DNA of 64,000 nt from Streptomyces cathayae. GTDB taxonomy: Bacteria; Actinomycetota; Actinomycetes; Streptomycetales; Streptomycetaceae. The notes beneath the pieces are model-generated. The model searched no databases, was not told the DNA's origin, and was given only the letters and a program-made list of their open reading frames with translations. Positions 1-7,407 of this stretch are shown piece after piece (the stretch's first letter is position 1; the number at the start of each line of letters is the position of its first letter). The DNA lies in assembly GCF_029760955.1 (NCBI RefSeq), contig NZ_CP121682.1, positions 1,674,001 through 1,738,000 on the forward strand. The letters run 5' to 3'. Position numbers and translations under genes: made by a program.

Positions 1-549
1 GGGCGGGTGCCCGGCGGCTGGTCGGCGGCCGGGGCGCGGTACGTGCTGCCGGCCGTCGCCTCGTACCGGACGGCCGATGTGAACGCCCCGCAGCCGGGCG
101 GTATCTCGCTGGACCGCAGCACGGCGCCGGACAGCCTGGTCGCGCACGAGGCGGTGCCGAAGGAGCACGACGGGCCGACCCGGCTGTGGCGGTACGCGTT
201 CGACGACGACCGTTCCCGCGCGGGACTGCTGGCCACGGACTCGGTGGGGCAGGCGGACGTGGTCGCGGCGTACGAGACGGAGCTGACGGATGTGCGCAGC
301 GTGCTGTCGTACGGGTCGGGCTGGTACCTGGGCCGGATGACCGGGACGCCCCAGGAGCGCGGGACGCTGTGGCGGCAGGACGGGGAGGGGGCGCGGCCCA
401 CCCGGTGCGGGGCGGACGAGACGCACCGCTGCTGGAGCGGGCCGGCGGCGTCCCTCTCCTACTGGCAGGAGACCGGCGAGGTGTGGTCCCAGTCCGGCCG
501 CATGCTCTTCGCCCTGCCCCTGGACTCCGTCGACCACTCCCTGGACTAG
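1..549 (+). CDS. C-terminal part of an unrecognised protein (cut by window edge)
   Basis: The frame is open from the first base to a TAG at 549, so the gene begins outside the window; 182 residues are visible. A GTG or similar codon near position 7 could also be read as a start, but nothing shows that the gene begins there. The visible part is rich in Trp, Tyr and Gly with repeated short strand-like stretches such as YGSGWYLGRM, SLSYWQETGEVW and SQSGRMLFAL, which suggests a beta-rich fold, possibly a propeller-like extracytoplasmic domain. One CG..E.HRC pair may form a disulfide. I do not recognise a family, and no membrane segment is visible in this portion. Confidence 0.6.
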   Translation, partial: GRVPGGWSAAGARYVLPAVASYRTADVNAPQPGGISLDRSTAPDSLVAHEAVPKEHDGPTRLWRYAFDDDRSRAGLLATDSVGQADVVAAYETELTDVRSVLSYGSGWYLGRMTGTPQERGTLWRQDGEGARPTRCGADETHRCWSGPAASLSYWQETGEVWSQSGRMLFALPLDSVDHSLD

Positions 550-671
550 GGCCTCCCGTCCGGATCAGGCCGGACTGACGGGGCGGTCCGGCCCGGCCGC
601 TCCTTCGGGCTCCTCCCCCTCGTCCCTCGGGCGTTCGACAGATGTACGTGCCAAATGGTTCCCTTTCCGGC

Positions 672-1244
672 ATGACGACCATCACCGTGACCACCTGGTC
701 CCTGGAGCAGACCGCGCCCGCCGACCTCCTGCCGGCCGCCGTGCCCGAGGGGGATGTGCGGATCGTCCGTTCCGAGGTGCCCTCCCCCGAGTTCAGCCGT
801 TTCCTGTACGCCTCGGTCGGCGGTGACATCCGCTGGACCGACCGGCTGGGGTGGACGTACGCGCAGTGGCTGGAGCACCTGGACCGGCCCGGCGTGGAGA
901 CCTGGGTGGCCTACGACCGGGGAACGCCCGCGGGGTACGTGGAGTTGGAGGCGCAGGACGACGGGGTCGTGGAGATCGTCTACTTCGGGCTGATCTCCGC
1001 CTTCCGGGGCCGGCGCATCGGCGGGCACCTGCTGTCGTACGGTGTCGCGCGGGCCTGGGACCTGGCGGAGCGCCGACCCGGCCTGAAGCCGACCAGGCGG
1101 GTCTGGCTGCACACGTGCAGCAAGGACGGCGAGTACGCCATGGACAACTACCGGCGCCGGGGCTTCAGGCTGTTCGACACCAAGGTCGAGGAAGAGCCCG
1201 AGGTCGCCACACCGGGCCCGTGGCCGGGGGCCCACCCCGCCTGA
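672..1244 (+). CDS. GNAT-family N-acetyltransferase
   Basis: Predicted 190-aa acetyltransferase. The central part has the GNAT pattern: a beta strand with GYVELEAQDDGVVEIVYFG, then the acetyl-CoA pyrophosphate loop FRGRRIGGHLL (R-G-x-x-I-G type), then the WLHTCSKDGE...NYRRRGF ending typical of motif B. The substrate cannot be deduced. I chose ATG 672 (MTTITV...), not the upstream ATG 642, because homologous starts are usually this short; neither has a strong ribosome binding site. The stop codon lies inside the first copy of a 22-bp tandem repeat, so the last residues are encoded by the repeat. It precedes the sulfur operon on the same strand but is separated from it by about 470 bp. Confidence 0.8.
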   Translation: MTTITVTTWSLEQTAPADLLPAAVPEGDVRIVRSEVPSPEFSRFLYASVGGDIRWTDRLGWTYAQWLEHLDRPGVETWVAYDRGTPAGYVELEAQDDGVVEIVYFGLISAFRGRRIGGHLLSYGVARAWDLAERRPGLKPTRRVWLHTCSKDGEYAMDNYRRRGFRLFDTKVEEEPEVATPGPWPGAHPA

Positions 1245-1342
1245 GCAGCACACCCACCCCACCTGAGCAGCACGCTCACCCCGCCTGAGCAGCACGTTCG
1301 CCCCACCTGACGGCGCGCCCGCCCCACCCGGGCAGCGCCGTC
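1233..1342. repeat. 22-bp tandem repeat, three close plus two decayed copies
   Basis: Units begin at 1233, 1255, 1277, 1299 and 1321. The first three match the pattern CACCCCRCCTGAGCAGCAC plus three variable bases; units 4 and 5 keep the CCCCACC core but are degenerate. Each good unit contains CTGAGCAG. The array begins inside the 3' end of the acetyltransferase gene and runs into the intergenic region. It could act as a transcription-end structure or be a neutral expansion; nothing decides this. Confidence 0.8.
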
Positions 1343-1481
1343 CGCCCCTTTTGGCACGCATGGACGAGATCGCCCGGGTCTCCCGGCGCCAAGAACACAT
1401 GCGTCTCTCATTCCGAGACAAGCACGTCCGCATCATGGATGAAGCTGGACTGTGTCCAGATCTCCGTGCCACGCTTCCGTC

Positions 1482-1565
1482 ATGCCTGGAACGGGAATCG
1501 CCTTGGTGAGTCGGCGTCATGTCGACCTCGGCCGTATGTCCAGCGCCATCTGTCCGGCGTGCTGA
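1482..1565 (+). CDS. Putative regulatory leader peptide upstream of cysI
   Basis: This short reading frame encodes 27 residues ending in RRHVDLGRMSSAICPAC and a TGA. The HVDL.R.SSA.C pattern is that of the short 'putative leader peptide' ORFs found ahead of sulfur-metabolism genes in many Streptomyces genomes. A GTG at 1506 is an alternative start giving 19 residues; it has GGAACGGGA at 1488-1496 as a ribosome binding site, whereas ATG 1482 has none visible. Two Cys codons lie within the last four codons, which fits sensing of charged tRNA-Cys by ribosome stalling. The peptide ends about 150 nt before cysI. The family match is from pattern recognition; the attenuation role is inferred. Confidence 0.7.
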   Translation: MPGTGIALVSRRHVDLGRMSSAICPAC

Positions 1566-1641
1566 GAGCACGTTCAGCAGTACCCGACAGCCTTTCTCCA
1601 CTCCGTTCCACGTCGCTTCTCCTCGACTGAACTCCCGCGTG

Positions 1642-1670
1642 ATGACGCGCACTTGCGCCTGTATCGTCAT
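1642..1670 (+). promoter_or_regulatory. Possible attenuator hairpin between leader peptide and cysI
   Basis: ATGACG at 1642-1647 can pair with CGTCAT at 1665-1670, and inside it GCGCA can pair with TGCGC in a small nested stem. The structure lies between the leader-peptide stop and the cysI ribosome binding site, where an attenuator would be expected. There is no U-run, so if functional it would act on translation or through another factor. The remaining 1245-1717 intergenic sequence shows no other gene I can support. Confidence 0.3.
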
Positions 1671-1717
1671 GCGCAGGTCAGAGCCGTCTCCCGCCTGTCC
1701 CGAAGGACGTATCAGCC

Positions 1718-3415
1718 ATGGCCGCCAGCCCGCAGGATCCTGCCGCCGCGACCCCCCGCCGCAAGGTGAGCCGTCACCGCGGAGAGGGGCAGTGGGCCGC
1801 GGGGCACTTCACTCCGCTCAACAGCAACGAGCAGCTCAAGAAGGACGACGACGGTCTCAACGTACGGACACGTATTGAGACGATCTACTCCAAGCGGGGC
1901 TTCGACTCGATCGACCCCGGCGATCTGCGGGGACGTTTCCGCTGGTGGGGTCTGTACACCCAGCGCCGCCCCGGGATCGACGGCGGCCGCACCGGTCTGC
2001 TGGAGCCGGAGGAGCTCGAGGACAAGTACTTCATGATGCGGGTCCGCATCACCGGCGGCCGGCTCACCACCGAGCAACTGCGGGCGATCGGCGAGGTGTC
2101 GGAGACCTACGCCCGCGGCACCGCCGACATCACCGACCGGCAGAACATCCAGTTCCACTGGATCCGCGTCGAGGACGTGCCCGCGATCTGGGAGCGCCTC
2201 GAAGCGGTCGGCCTGTCCACCACCGAGGCCTGCGGCGACACCCCGCGCGGCATGCTCGGCTCCCCCGTCGCCGGCGTCGCCGAGGACGAGATCATCGACG
2301 GCACCGCGGCGCTGGACGAGATCGCCCGCCGCTACATCGGCGACCCGCGCTTCTCCAACCTGCCGCGCAAGTACAAGACGGCCGTCTCCGGCTCCCCGCT
2401 GCTGGACGTCGCCCACGAGATCAACGACATCTCCTTCGTCGGCGTGGTCCACCCCGAGCACGGTCCGGGCTTCGACCTGTGGGTCGGCGGCGGCCTGTCG
2501 ACCAACCCCAAGTTCGGTGTGCGGCTGGGCGCCTGGGTCCCCGAGGCGGAGGTGCCCGAGGTGTGGGAGGGCGTCACCTCCATCTTCCGCGACCACGGCT
2601 ACCGGCGGCTGCGCAACAGGGCGCGGCTGAAGTTCCTGGTCGCCGACTGGGGCGCGGAGAAGTTCCGCCAGGTGCTGGAGGACGACTACCTGGGCCGCAG
2701 GCTGATCGACGGTCCGGCGCCCGAGATGCCCGCACAGCAGTGGCGCGACCACATCGGGGTGCACCGGCAGAAGGACGGCCGGTTCTACGTCGGCTTCGCG
2801 CCGCGGGTGGGCCGGATGGACGGCTCGCTGCTCACCAAGGTGGCCGAACTGGCCGAGGGGCACGGCTCGCGGCGGGTGTCCACCACCGTCGAGCAGAAGA
2901 TGATCGTCCTCGACGTGCCGCAGGACCGGGTGGACTCCCTGGTCGACGCGCTGGAGGCGCTGGACCTGCGGGTCAGCCCGTCGCCGTTCCGGCGCGGCAC
3001 GATGGCCTGCACCGGCATCGAGTTCTGCAAGCTCGCCATCGTGGAGACCAAGGAGCGCGGCAGCGAGCTCATCGACGAACTGGAGCGCCGGCTGCCCGAC
3101 TTCGACGAGCCGGTCACCATCAACATCAACGGCTGCCCGAACGCCTGCGCCCGCATCCAGACCGCGGACATCGGTCTCAAGGGGCAGTTGGTCACCGACG
3201 CCGAGGGCCGGCAGGTCGGCGGCTACCAGGTGAACCTGGGCGGCGCCCTCGGCCTGGACCCCGCGTTCGGCCGCAAGGTGCGCGGCCTGAAGGTCACCTC
3301 GGACGAACTGCCGGACTACATCGAGCGGGTGCTGAAGCGCTTCCAGGCGGAGCGCGAGGAAGGCGAGCGGTTCGCCACCTGGGCCGCGCGCGCCGATGCG
3401 GAGGCTCTGTCGTGA
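1718..3415 (+). CDS. cysI: Ferredoxin-type sulfite reductase (nitrite/sulfite reductase family)
   Basis: 565-aa siroheme/4Fe-4S enzyme that reduces sulfite to sulfide with six electrons in assimilatory sulfur metabolism; cytoplasmic. It has the two-fold ferredoxin-like and siroheme repeats of the family. The cluster ligands are visible as CTGIEFC (Cys431, Cys437) and NGCPNAC (Cys473, Cys477). Length agrees with actinobacterial SirA/CysI proteins. Start ATG 1718 has GAAGGA about ten bases upstream. Its stop overlaps the next gene's GTG by 4 nt, so it is the first large gene of the sulfur operon. A nitrite substrate cannot be excluded from sequence alone, but the cysHCDN neighbours make sulfite far more likely. 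Confidence 0.93.
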   Translation: MAASPQDPAAATPRRKVSRHRGEGQWAAGHFTPLNSNEQLKKDDDGLNVRTRIETIYSKRGFDSIDPGDLRGRFRWWGLYTQRRPGIDGGRTGLLEPEELEDKYFMMRVRITGGRLTTEQLRAIGEVSETYARGTADITDRQNIQFHWIRVEDVPAIWERLEAVGLSTTEACGDTPRGMLGSPVAGVAEDEIIDGTAALDEIARRYIGDPRFSNLPRKYKTAVSGSPLLDVAHEINDISFVGVVHPEHGPGFDLWVGGGLSTNPKFGVRLGAWVPEAEVPEVWEGVTSIFRDHGYRRLRNRARLKFLVADWGAEKFRQVLEDDYLGRRLIDGPAPEMPAQQWRDHIGVHRQKDGRFYVGFAPRVGRMDGSLLTKVAELAEGHGSRRVSTTVEQKMIVLDVPQDRVDSLVDALEALDLRVSPSPFRRGTMACTGIEFCKLAIVETKERGSELIDELERRLPDFDEPVTININGCPNACARIQTADIGLKGQLVTDAEGRQVGGYQVNLGGALGLDPAFGRKVRGLKVTSDELPDYIERVLKRFQAEREEGERFATWAARADAEALS

Positions 3416-3591
3416 GCGAGCGGGCCGCGCCCTTCTACTGCCCCTACTGTGGTGACGAGGACCTGCGCCCCGGCGAGGAGGGACCGGGGGCCTGGGAGTG
3501 CGGAGCGTGCAACCGGGGCTTCCGGCTGAAGTTCCTCGGGCTGCTCGCCCGCGGAGTCGAGCGACCCGACACGGGAGGGGACCGGATATGA
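3412..3591 (+). CDS. Small zinc-ribbon protein of the sulfur operon
   Basis: 59-aa protein translated from a GTG that overlaps the cysI stop (GTGA) and ends in a TGA that overlaps the cysH ATG (ATGA). Two Cys pairs, CPYCG near residue 10 and CGAC near residue 38, are spaced like a zinc ribbon, and the remainder is FRLKFLGLLARG. The tight double overlap indicates translational coupling and a role tied to sulfite or APS reduction. Similar small proteins sit between cysI and cysH in other streptomycetes. Function is unknown; a zinc or iron-sulfur delivery role or a redox adaptor is conceivable but not shown. Confidence 0.85.
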   Translation: MSERAAPFYCPYCGDEDLRPGEEGPGAWECGACNRGFRLKFLGLLARGVERPDTGGDRI

Positions 3592-4298
3592 CGGCGGTTC
3601 AGGAAGAGCGCTCCACCGACGACTTGAGGGAGCTGGCCGAGCAGGCGGGCCGCGAACTGGAGGACGCCTCCGCGCTGGAGATCCTGACGTGGGCCGCCGA
3701 GACCTTCGGTCCGCGGTTCTGCGTGACCTCCTCGATGGAGGACGCGGTGGTCGCCCATCTCGCCTCCCGCGCCCTGCCCGGCGTCGACGTGGTGTTCCTC
3801 GACACCGGCTACCACTTCGAGGAGACCATCGGCACCCGGGACGCGGTCCAGGCCGTGATGGACGTCAACGTCATCACGCTCACCCCGCGGCAGACGGTCG
3901 CGGAGCAGGACGCCGAGTACGGGCCGGAGCTGCACGACCGCGACCCCGACCTGTGCTGCGCGCTGCGCAAGGTGCGGCCGCTGGAGGAGGGCCTGCGGGA
4001 CTACCTGTCCTGGGCGACCGGGCTGCGCCGCGACGAGTCCCCGTCCCGGGCCGGCACCCCGGTCGTCGGCTGGGACGAGAAGCGGCAGAAGGTCAAGGTC
4101 TCCCCCATCGCCCGCTGGACCCAGGACGACGTGGACGCCTACGTCGCCGAGCACGGCGTGCTCACCAACCCGCTGCTGACGGACGGTTACGCCTCGGTGG
4201 GCTGCGCCCCCTGCACCCGCCGTGTGCGGGAGGGCGAGGACGCCCGCGCCGGACGCTGGGCGGGCCGCGCCAAGACCGAGTGCGGACTGCACGGCTGA
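3588..4298 (+). CDS. cysH: Adenylyl-sulfate (APS/PAPS) reductase
   Basis: 236-aa thioredoxin-dependent reductase that makes sulfite from activated sulfate. The N-terminal PP-loop-like segment is SSMEDAVVAHLA near residue 50, and the C-terminus ends KTECGLHG with the redox-active Cys of the ECGLH motif. It also has LCCALRK and GCAPC, the CC...CxxC ligands for a 4Fe-4S cluster that mark the APS-using type (as in Mycobacterium) rather than the cluster-free PAPS type of enterobacteria. Start ATG 3588 overlaps the upstream stop; the longer frame from 3498 would run through the zinc-ribbon gene. Substrate assignment as APS is an inference from these cysteines. Confidence 0.92.
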   Translation: MTAVQEERSTDDLRELAEQAGRELEDASALEILTWAAETFGPRFCVTSSMEDAVVAHLASRALPGVDVVFLDTGYHFEETIGTRDAVQAVMDVNVITLTPRQTVAEQDAEYGPELHDRDPDLCCALRKVRPLEEGLRDYLSWATGLRRDESPSRAGTPVVGWDEKRQKVKVSPIARWTQDDVDAYVAEHGVLTNPLLTDGYASVGCAPCTRRVREGEDARAGRWAGRAKTECGLHG

Positions 4299-4360
4299 CC
4301 ATGACCGCGCCCTCAGCGCCTCCGACATCCTCCACGACCCCCACGAACCAGGAGACCGCC

Positions 4361-4897
4361 GTGACGACCGGAGCCACCGTCTGGCTCACTGGTCTGCCGA
4401 GCGCAGGCAAAACCACCATCGCCCACGAACTGGCCGGCCGGCTGCGCGCGGAGGGCCGGCGCGTCGAACTGCTCGACGGCGACGAGATCCGCGAGTTCCT
4501 CTCCGCGGGCCTCGGCTTCAGCCGCGAGGACCGGCACACCAACGTGCAGCGCATCGGCTTCGTCGCCGAACTGCTCGCCCGCAACGGCGTCACCGCGCTG
4601 GTCCCGGTGATCGCGCCCTACGCGGACAGCCGGGAGGCGGTACGGGGGCGGCACGAGACGAACGGCACGTCGTACCTCGAGGTGCACGTGGCGACCCCGG
4701 TCGAGGTGTGCTCCGCACGCGACGTGAAGGGGCTGTACGCCCGGCAGGCCGCGGGTGAGCTCACCGGCCTGACCGGGGTGGACGACCCGTACGAGGCTCC
4801 TGTCTCACCCGATCTGCGCATCGAGTCGCAGCACCAGACCGTCCAGGAATCCGCCGCGGCGGTGCACGCCCTGCTGAGCGAAAGGGGACTGGCATGA
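4361..4897 (+). CDS. cysC: Adenylyl-sulfate kinase
   Basis: 178-aa kinase that phosphorylates APS to PAPS. The P-loop GLPSAGKTT lies at the N-terminus, followed by LDGDEIREFL and the FSREDRHTNVQRIGFVAELLARNG region typical of CysC. I chose GTG 4361 because AGGAG sits 6-7 nt before it and the protein then begins directly with the P-loop strand (MTTGATVWLTG). ATG 4301, three bases after the cysH stop, would add 20 low-complexity Ser/Thr/Pro residues and has no Shine-Dalgarno. The stop overlaps cysD by 4 nt. Its presence next to an APS-type CysH suggests that PAPS is made for sulfotransferases or that both routes are used. Confidence 0.92.
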   Translation: MTTGATVWLTGLPSAGKTTIAHELAGRLRAEGRRVELLDGDEIREFLSAGLGFSREDRHTNVQRIGFVAELLARNGVTALVPVIAPYADSREAVRGRHETNGTSYLEVHVATPVEVCSARDVKGLYARQAAGELTGLTGVDDPYEAPVSPDLRIESQHQTVQESAAAVHALLSERGLA

Positions 4898-5847
4898 CAA
4901 CCGTGGCCACGGTCGGGACGGGCGGCGAGGGCGCCGGCGGTGCGGCCGAGCCGTACACCCTCTCCCACCTCGACGCCCTCGAGTCGGAGGCGGTGCACAT
5001 CTTCCGCGAGGTCGCGGGCGAGTTCGAGAACCCGGTGATCCTCTTCTCCGGCGGCAAGGACTCCATCCTGATGCTGCACCTGGCGCTGAAGGCCTTCGCC
5101 CCGGCGCCCGTCCCCTTCTCGCTGCTGCACGTCGACACCGGGCACAACTTCCCCGAGGTCCTCGACTACCGCGACCGCACGGTCGCACGGCACGGGCTGC
5201 GGCTGCACGTCGCCTCCGTGCAGGACTACATCGACCGCGGAGTACTGCGCGAACGCGCCGACGGCACCCGCAACCCGCTCCAGACGCTGCCGCTCACCGA
5301 GAAGATCGCCGCCGAGAAGTTCGACGCCGTCTTCGGCGGCGGCCGCCGCGACGAGGAGAAGGCCCGCGCCAAGGAACGGGTGTTCTCCCTGCGCGACGAG
5401 TTCTCCCAGTGGGACCCCCGCCGCCAGCGGCCCGAACTGTGGAACCTCTACAACGGCCGGCACGCCCCCGGGGAGCACGTCCGGGTGTTCCCGCTGTCCA
5501 ACTGGACCGAGCTGGACGTGTGGCAGTACATCGCCCGCGAGGGGATCGAACTCCCGCAGATCTACTACGCCCACCGGCGCGAGGTGTTCCGGCGGGGCGG
5601 CATGTGGCTGACCGCCGGCGACTGGGGCGGTCCGAAGGACGGCGAGCGCGTCGAGAAGCGGCTGGTGCGCTACCGGACGGTGGGCGACATGTCCTGCACC
5701 GGCGCGGTCGACTCCGGGGCCGACTCCATCGAGAAGGTGATCACCGAGATCGCCGCCTCCCGGCTGACCGAGCGCGGGGCCACCCGCGCCGACGACAAGC
5801 TCTCCGAGGCAGCGATGGAAGACCGCAAGCGCGAGGGGTACTTCTGA
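4894..5847 (+). CDS. cysD: Sulfate adenylyltransferase small subunit
   Basis: 317-aa ATP-sulfurylase subunit that forms APS from ATP and sulfate together with CysN. The PP-loop motif FSGGKDSILML is near residue 50, and VFGGGRRDEEKARAKERVFS and MSCTGAVDSGADSIEKVI are characteristic CysD segments. It starts with an ATG overlapping the cysC stop (ATGA). The stop is followed within three bases by cysN. Length is a little above the ~300-aa norm owing to a Gly/Ala-rich N-terminus. Confidence 0.94.
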   Translation: MTTVATVGTGGEGAGGAAEPYTLSHLDALESEAVHIFREVAGEFENPVILFSGGKDSILMLHLALKAFAPAPVPFSLLHVDTGHNFPEVLDYRDRTVARHGLRLHVASVQDYIDRGVLRERADGTRNPLQTLPLTEKIAAEKFDAVFGGGRRDEEKARAKERVFSLRDEFSQWDPRRQRPELWNLYNGRHAPGEHVRVFPLSNWTELDVWQYIAREGIELPQIYYAHRREVFRRGGMWLTAGDWGGPKDGERVEKRLVRYRTVGDMSCTGAVDSGADSIEKVITEIAASRLTERGATRADDKLSEAAMEDRKREGYF

Positions 5848-5849
5848 AC

Positions 5850-7184
5850 ATGAGCACCATCACGAGCGAGGCACTCGCGGAGACGACCCTGCTGCGGTTC
5901 GCCACCGCCGGTTCCGTCGACGACGGCAAGTCCACCCTGGTGGGCCGGCTGCTGCACGACTCCAAGTCGGTCCTCACCGACCAACTGGAGGCCGTGGAGC
6001 GGGTGTCGGTGAGCCGCGGTCAGGAGGCCCCCGACCTCGCCCTGCTCACCGACGGGCTGCGGGCCGAGCGGGAACAGGGCATCACCATCGACGTGGCGTA
6101 CCGTTACTTCGCCACGCCGCGGCGCCGGTTCATCCTCGCCGACACCCCGGGCCACGTGCAGTACACCCGCAACATGGTCACCGGTGCCTCCACCGCGGAG
6201 CTGACCGTCATCCTGGTCGACGCCCGCAACGGCGTCGTCGAGCAGACCCGGCGGCACGCCGCCATCGCCGCCCTGCTGCGTGTGCCCCATGTCGTCCTCG
6301 CCGTCAACAAGATGGACCTGGTCGGCTACCGGGAGCCGGTGTTCGCGCGGATCGCCGAGGAGTTCACGGCGTACGCGACCGAGCTGGGCGTGCCGGAGGT
6401 CACCGCGATCCCGATCTCGGCGCTCGTCGGCGACAACGTCGTGGAGCCCTCGGCGCACATGGACTGGTACGGCGGCCCGACGGTGCTGGAGCACCTGGAG
6501 ACGGTGCCGGTCAGCCACGACCTGGCGCACTGCCACGCCCGGCTGCCCGTGCAGTACGTGATCCGGCCGCAGAGCGCCGAGCACCCGGACTACCGGGGGT
6601 ACGCCGGCCAGATCGCCGCGGGGACGTTCCGCACCGGCGACGAGGTGACCGTGCTGCCGTCCGGCCGGACGACGACGATCACCGGGATCGACCTGCTGGG
6701 CACGCCCGTCGAGGCGGCCTGGACGCCGCAGTCGGTGACGCTGCTGCTGGCCGACGACATCGACATCTCCCGCGGTGACCTGCTGGTCCCGAGCAAGGAC
6801 GCGCCGGCCACCACGCAGGACGTCGAGGCCACCGTGTGCCATGTCGCCGACCAGCCGCTGACCGTCGGCCACCGGGTGCTGCTCAAGCACGGGACCCGCA
6901 CGGTCAAGGCGATCGTGAAGGACATCCCGGCCCGGCTGACGCTGGACGACCTGTCCCTGCACCCGCACCCCGGGCAGCTCGTCGCCAACGACATCGGCCG
7001 GGTGAAGATCCGTACCGCCGAACCGCTGCCGGCCGACTCGTACGCGAACTCGCGGCGCACCGGTTCGTTCATCCTGATCGACCCGAACGACGGCACCACG
7101 CTCACCGCGGGCATGTCCGGCGAGTCCTTCGCCGCCCCCGAGCCCGTCAAGGGCGCGGACGAGGAAGACGGATGGGACTTCTGA
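5850..7184 (+). CDS. cysN: Sulfate adenylyltransferase large subunit (GTPase)
   Basis: 444-aa EF-Tu-like GTPase that drives APS formation by CysD. G motifs are clear: GSVDDGKST near residue 20, REQGITIDVAYRYF switch region, DTPGH and NKMD. Beta-barrel domains follow to the C-terminus. There is no fused CysC domain, consistent with the separate cysC in this operon. It begins at ATG 5850, two bases after the cysD stop. A possible 34-codon frame at 7187-7291 just downstream has no ribosome binding site and was not called. Confidence 0.94.
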   Translation: MSTITSEALAETTLLRFATAGSVDDGKSTLVGRLLHDSKSVLTDQLEAVERVSVSRGQEAPDLALLTDGLRAEREQGITIDVAYRYFATPRRRFILADTPGHVQYTRNMVTGASTAELTVILVDARNGVVEQTRRHAAIAALLRVPHVVLAVNKMDLVGYREPVFARIAEEFTAYATELGVPEVTAIPISALVGDNVVEPSAHMDWYGGPTVLEHLETVPVSHDLAHCHARLPVQYVIRPQSAEHPDYRGYAGQIAAGTFRTGDEVTVLPSGRTTTITGIDLLGTPVEAAWTPQSVTLLLADDIDISRGDLLVPSKDAPATTQDVEATVCHVADQPLTVGHRVLLKHGTRTVKAIVKDIPARLTLDDLSLHPHPGQLVANDIGRVKIRTAEPLPADSYANSRRTGSFILIDPNDGTTLTAGMSGESFAAPEPVKGADEEDGWDF

Positions 7185-7407
7185 CCATGGACTCCACCGG
7201 TTTCTACGTCACGTTCGCCAAGGAGGGCGGACGTGTGGGGAGTGGGGCCCTGGGGAGCGGGCAGGGCGGGGTGGCCCGATGTGCGCGATGACGTGCGCGC
7301 ACCGCTCCCGTGCCCTCAGCACCCGTCGCCGTAGGCGAAAACCCGCCGACCGCCCGGCCGCGACCTAAGAGTCCGTGACCGCCGGGCCTTTGAGAGGAAC
7401 CCCTCCC

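Noticed and set aside
1519..1878. Plus-strand frame with MTRTCACIVMRR, Cys-rich, upstream of and overlapping cysI
   Set aside because: It overlaps cysI by about 160 nt in another frame. The HVDL...SSAIC frame at 1482-1565 is a far better leader-peptide candidate.
7187..7291. 34-codon frame just after cysN
   Set aside because: No ribosome binding site and a low-complexity Gly/Arg end; it looks like intergenic sequence.
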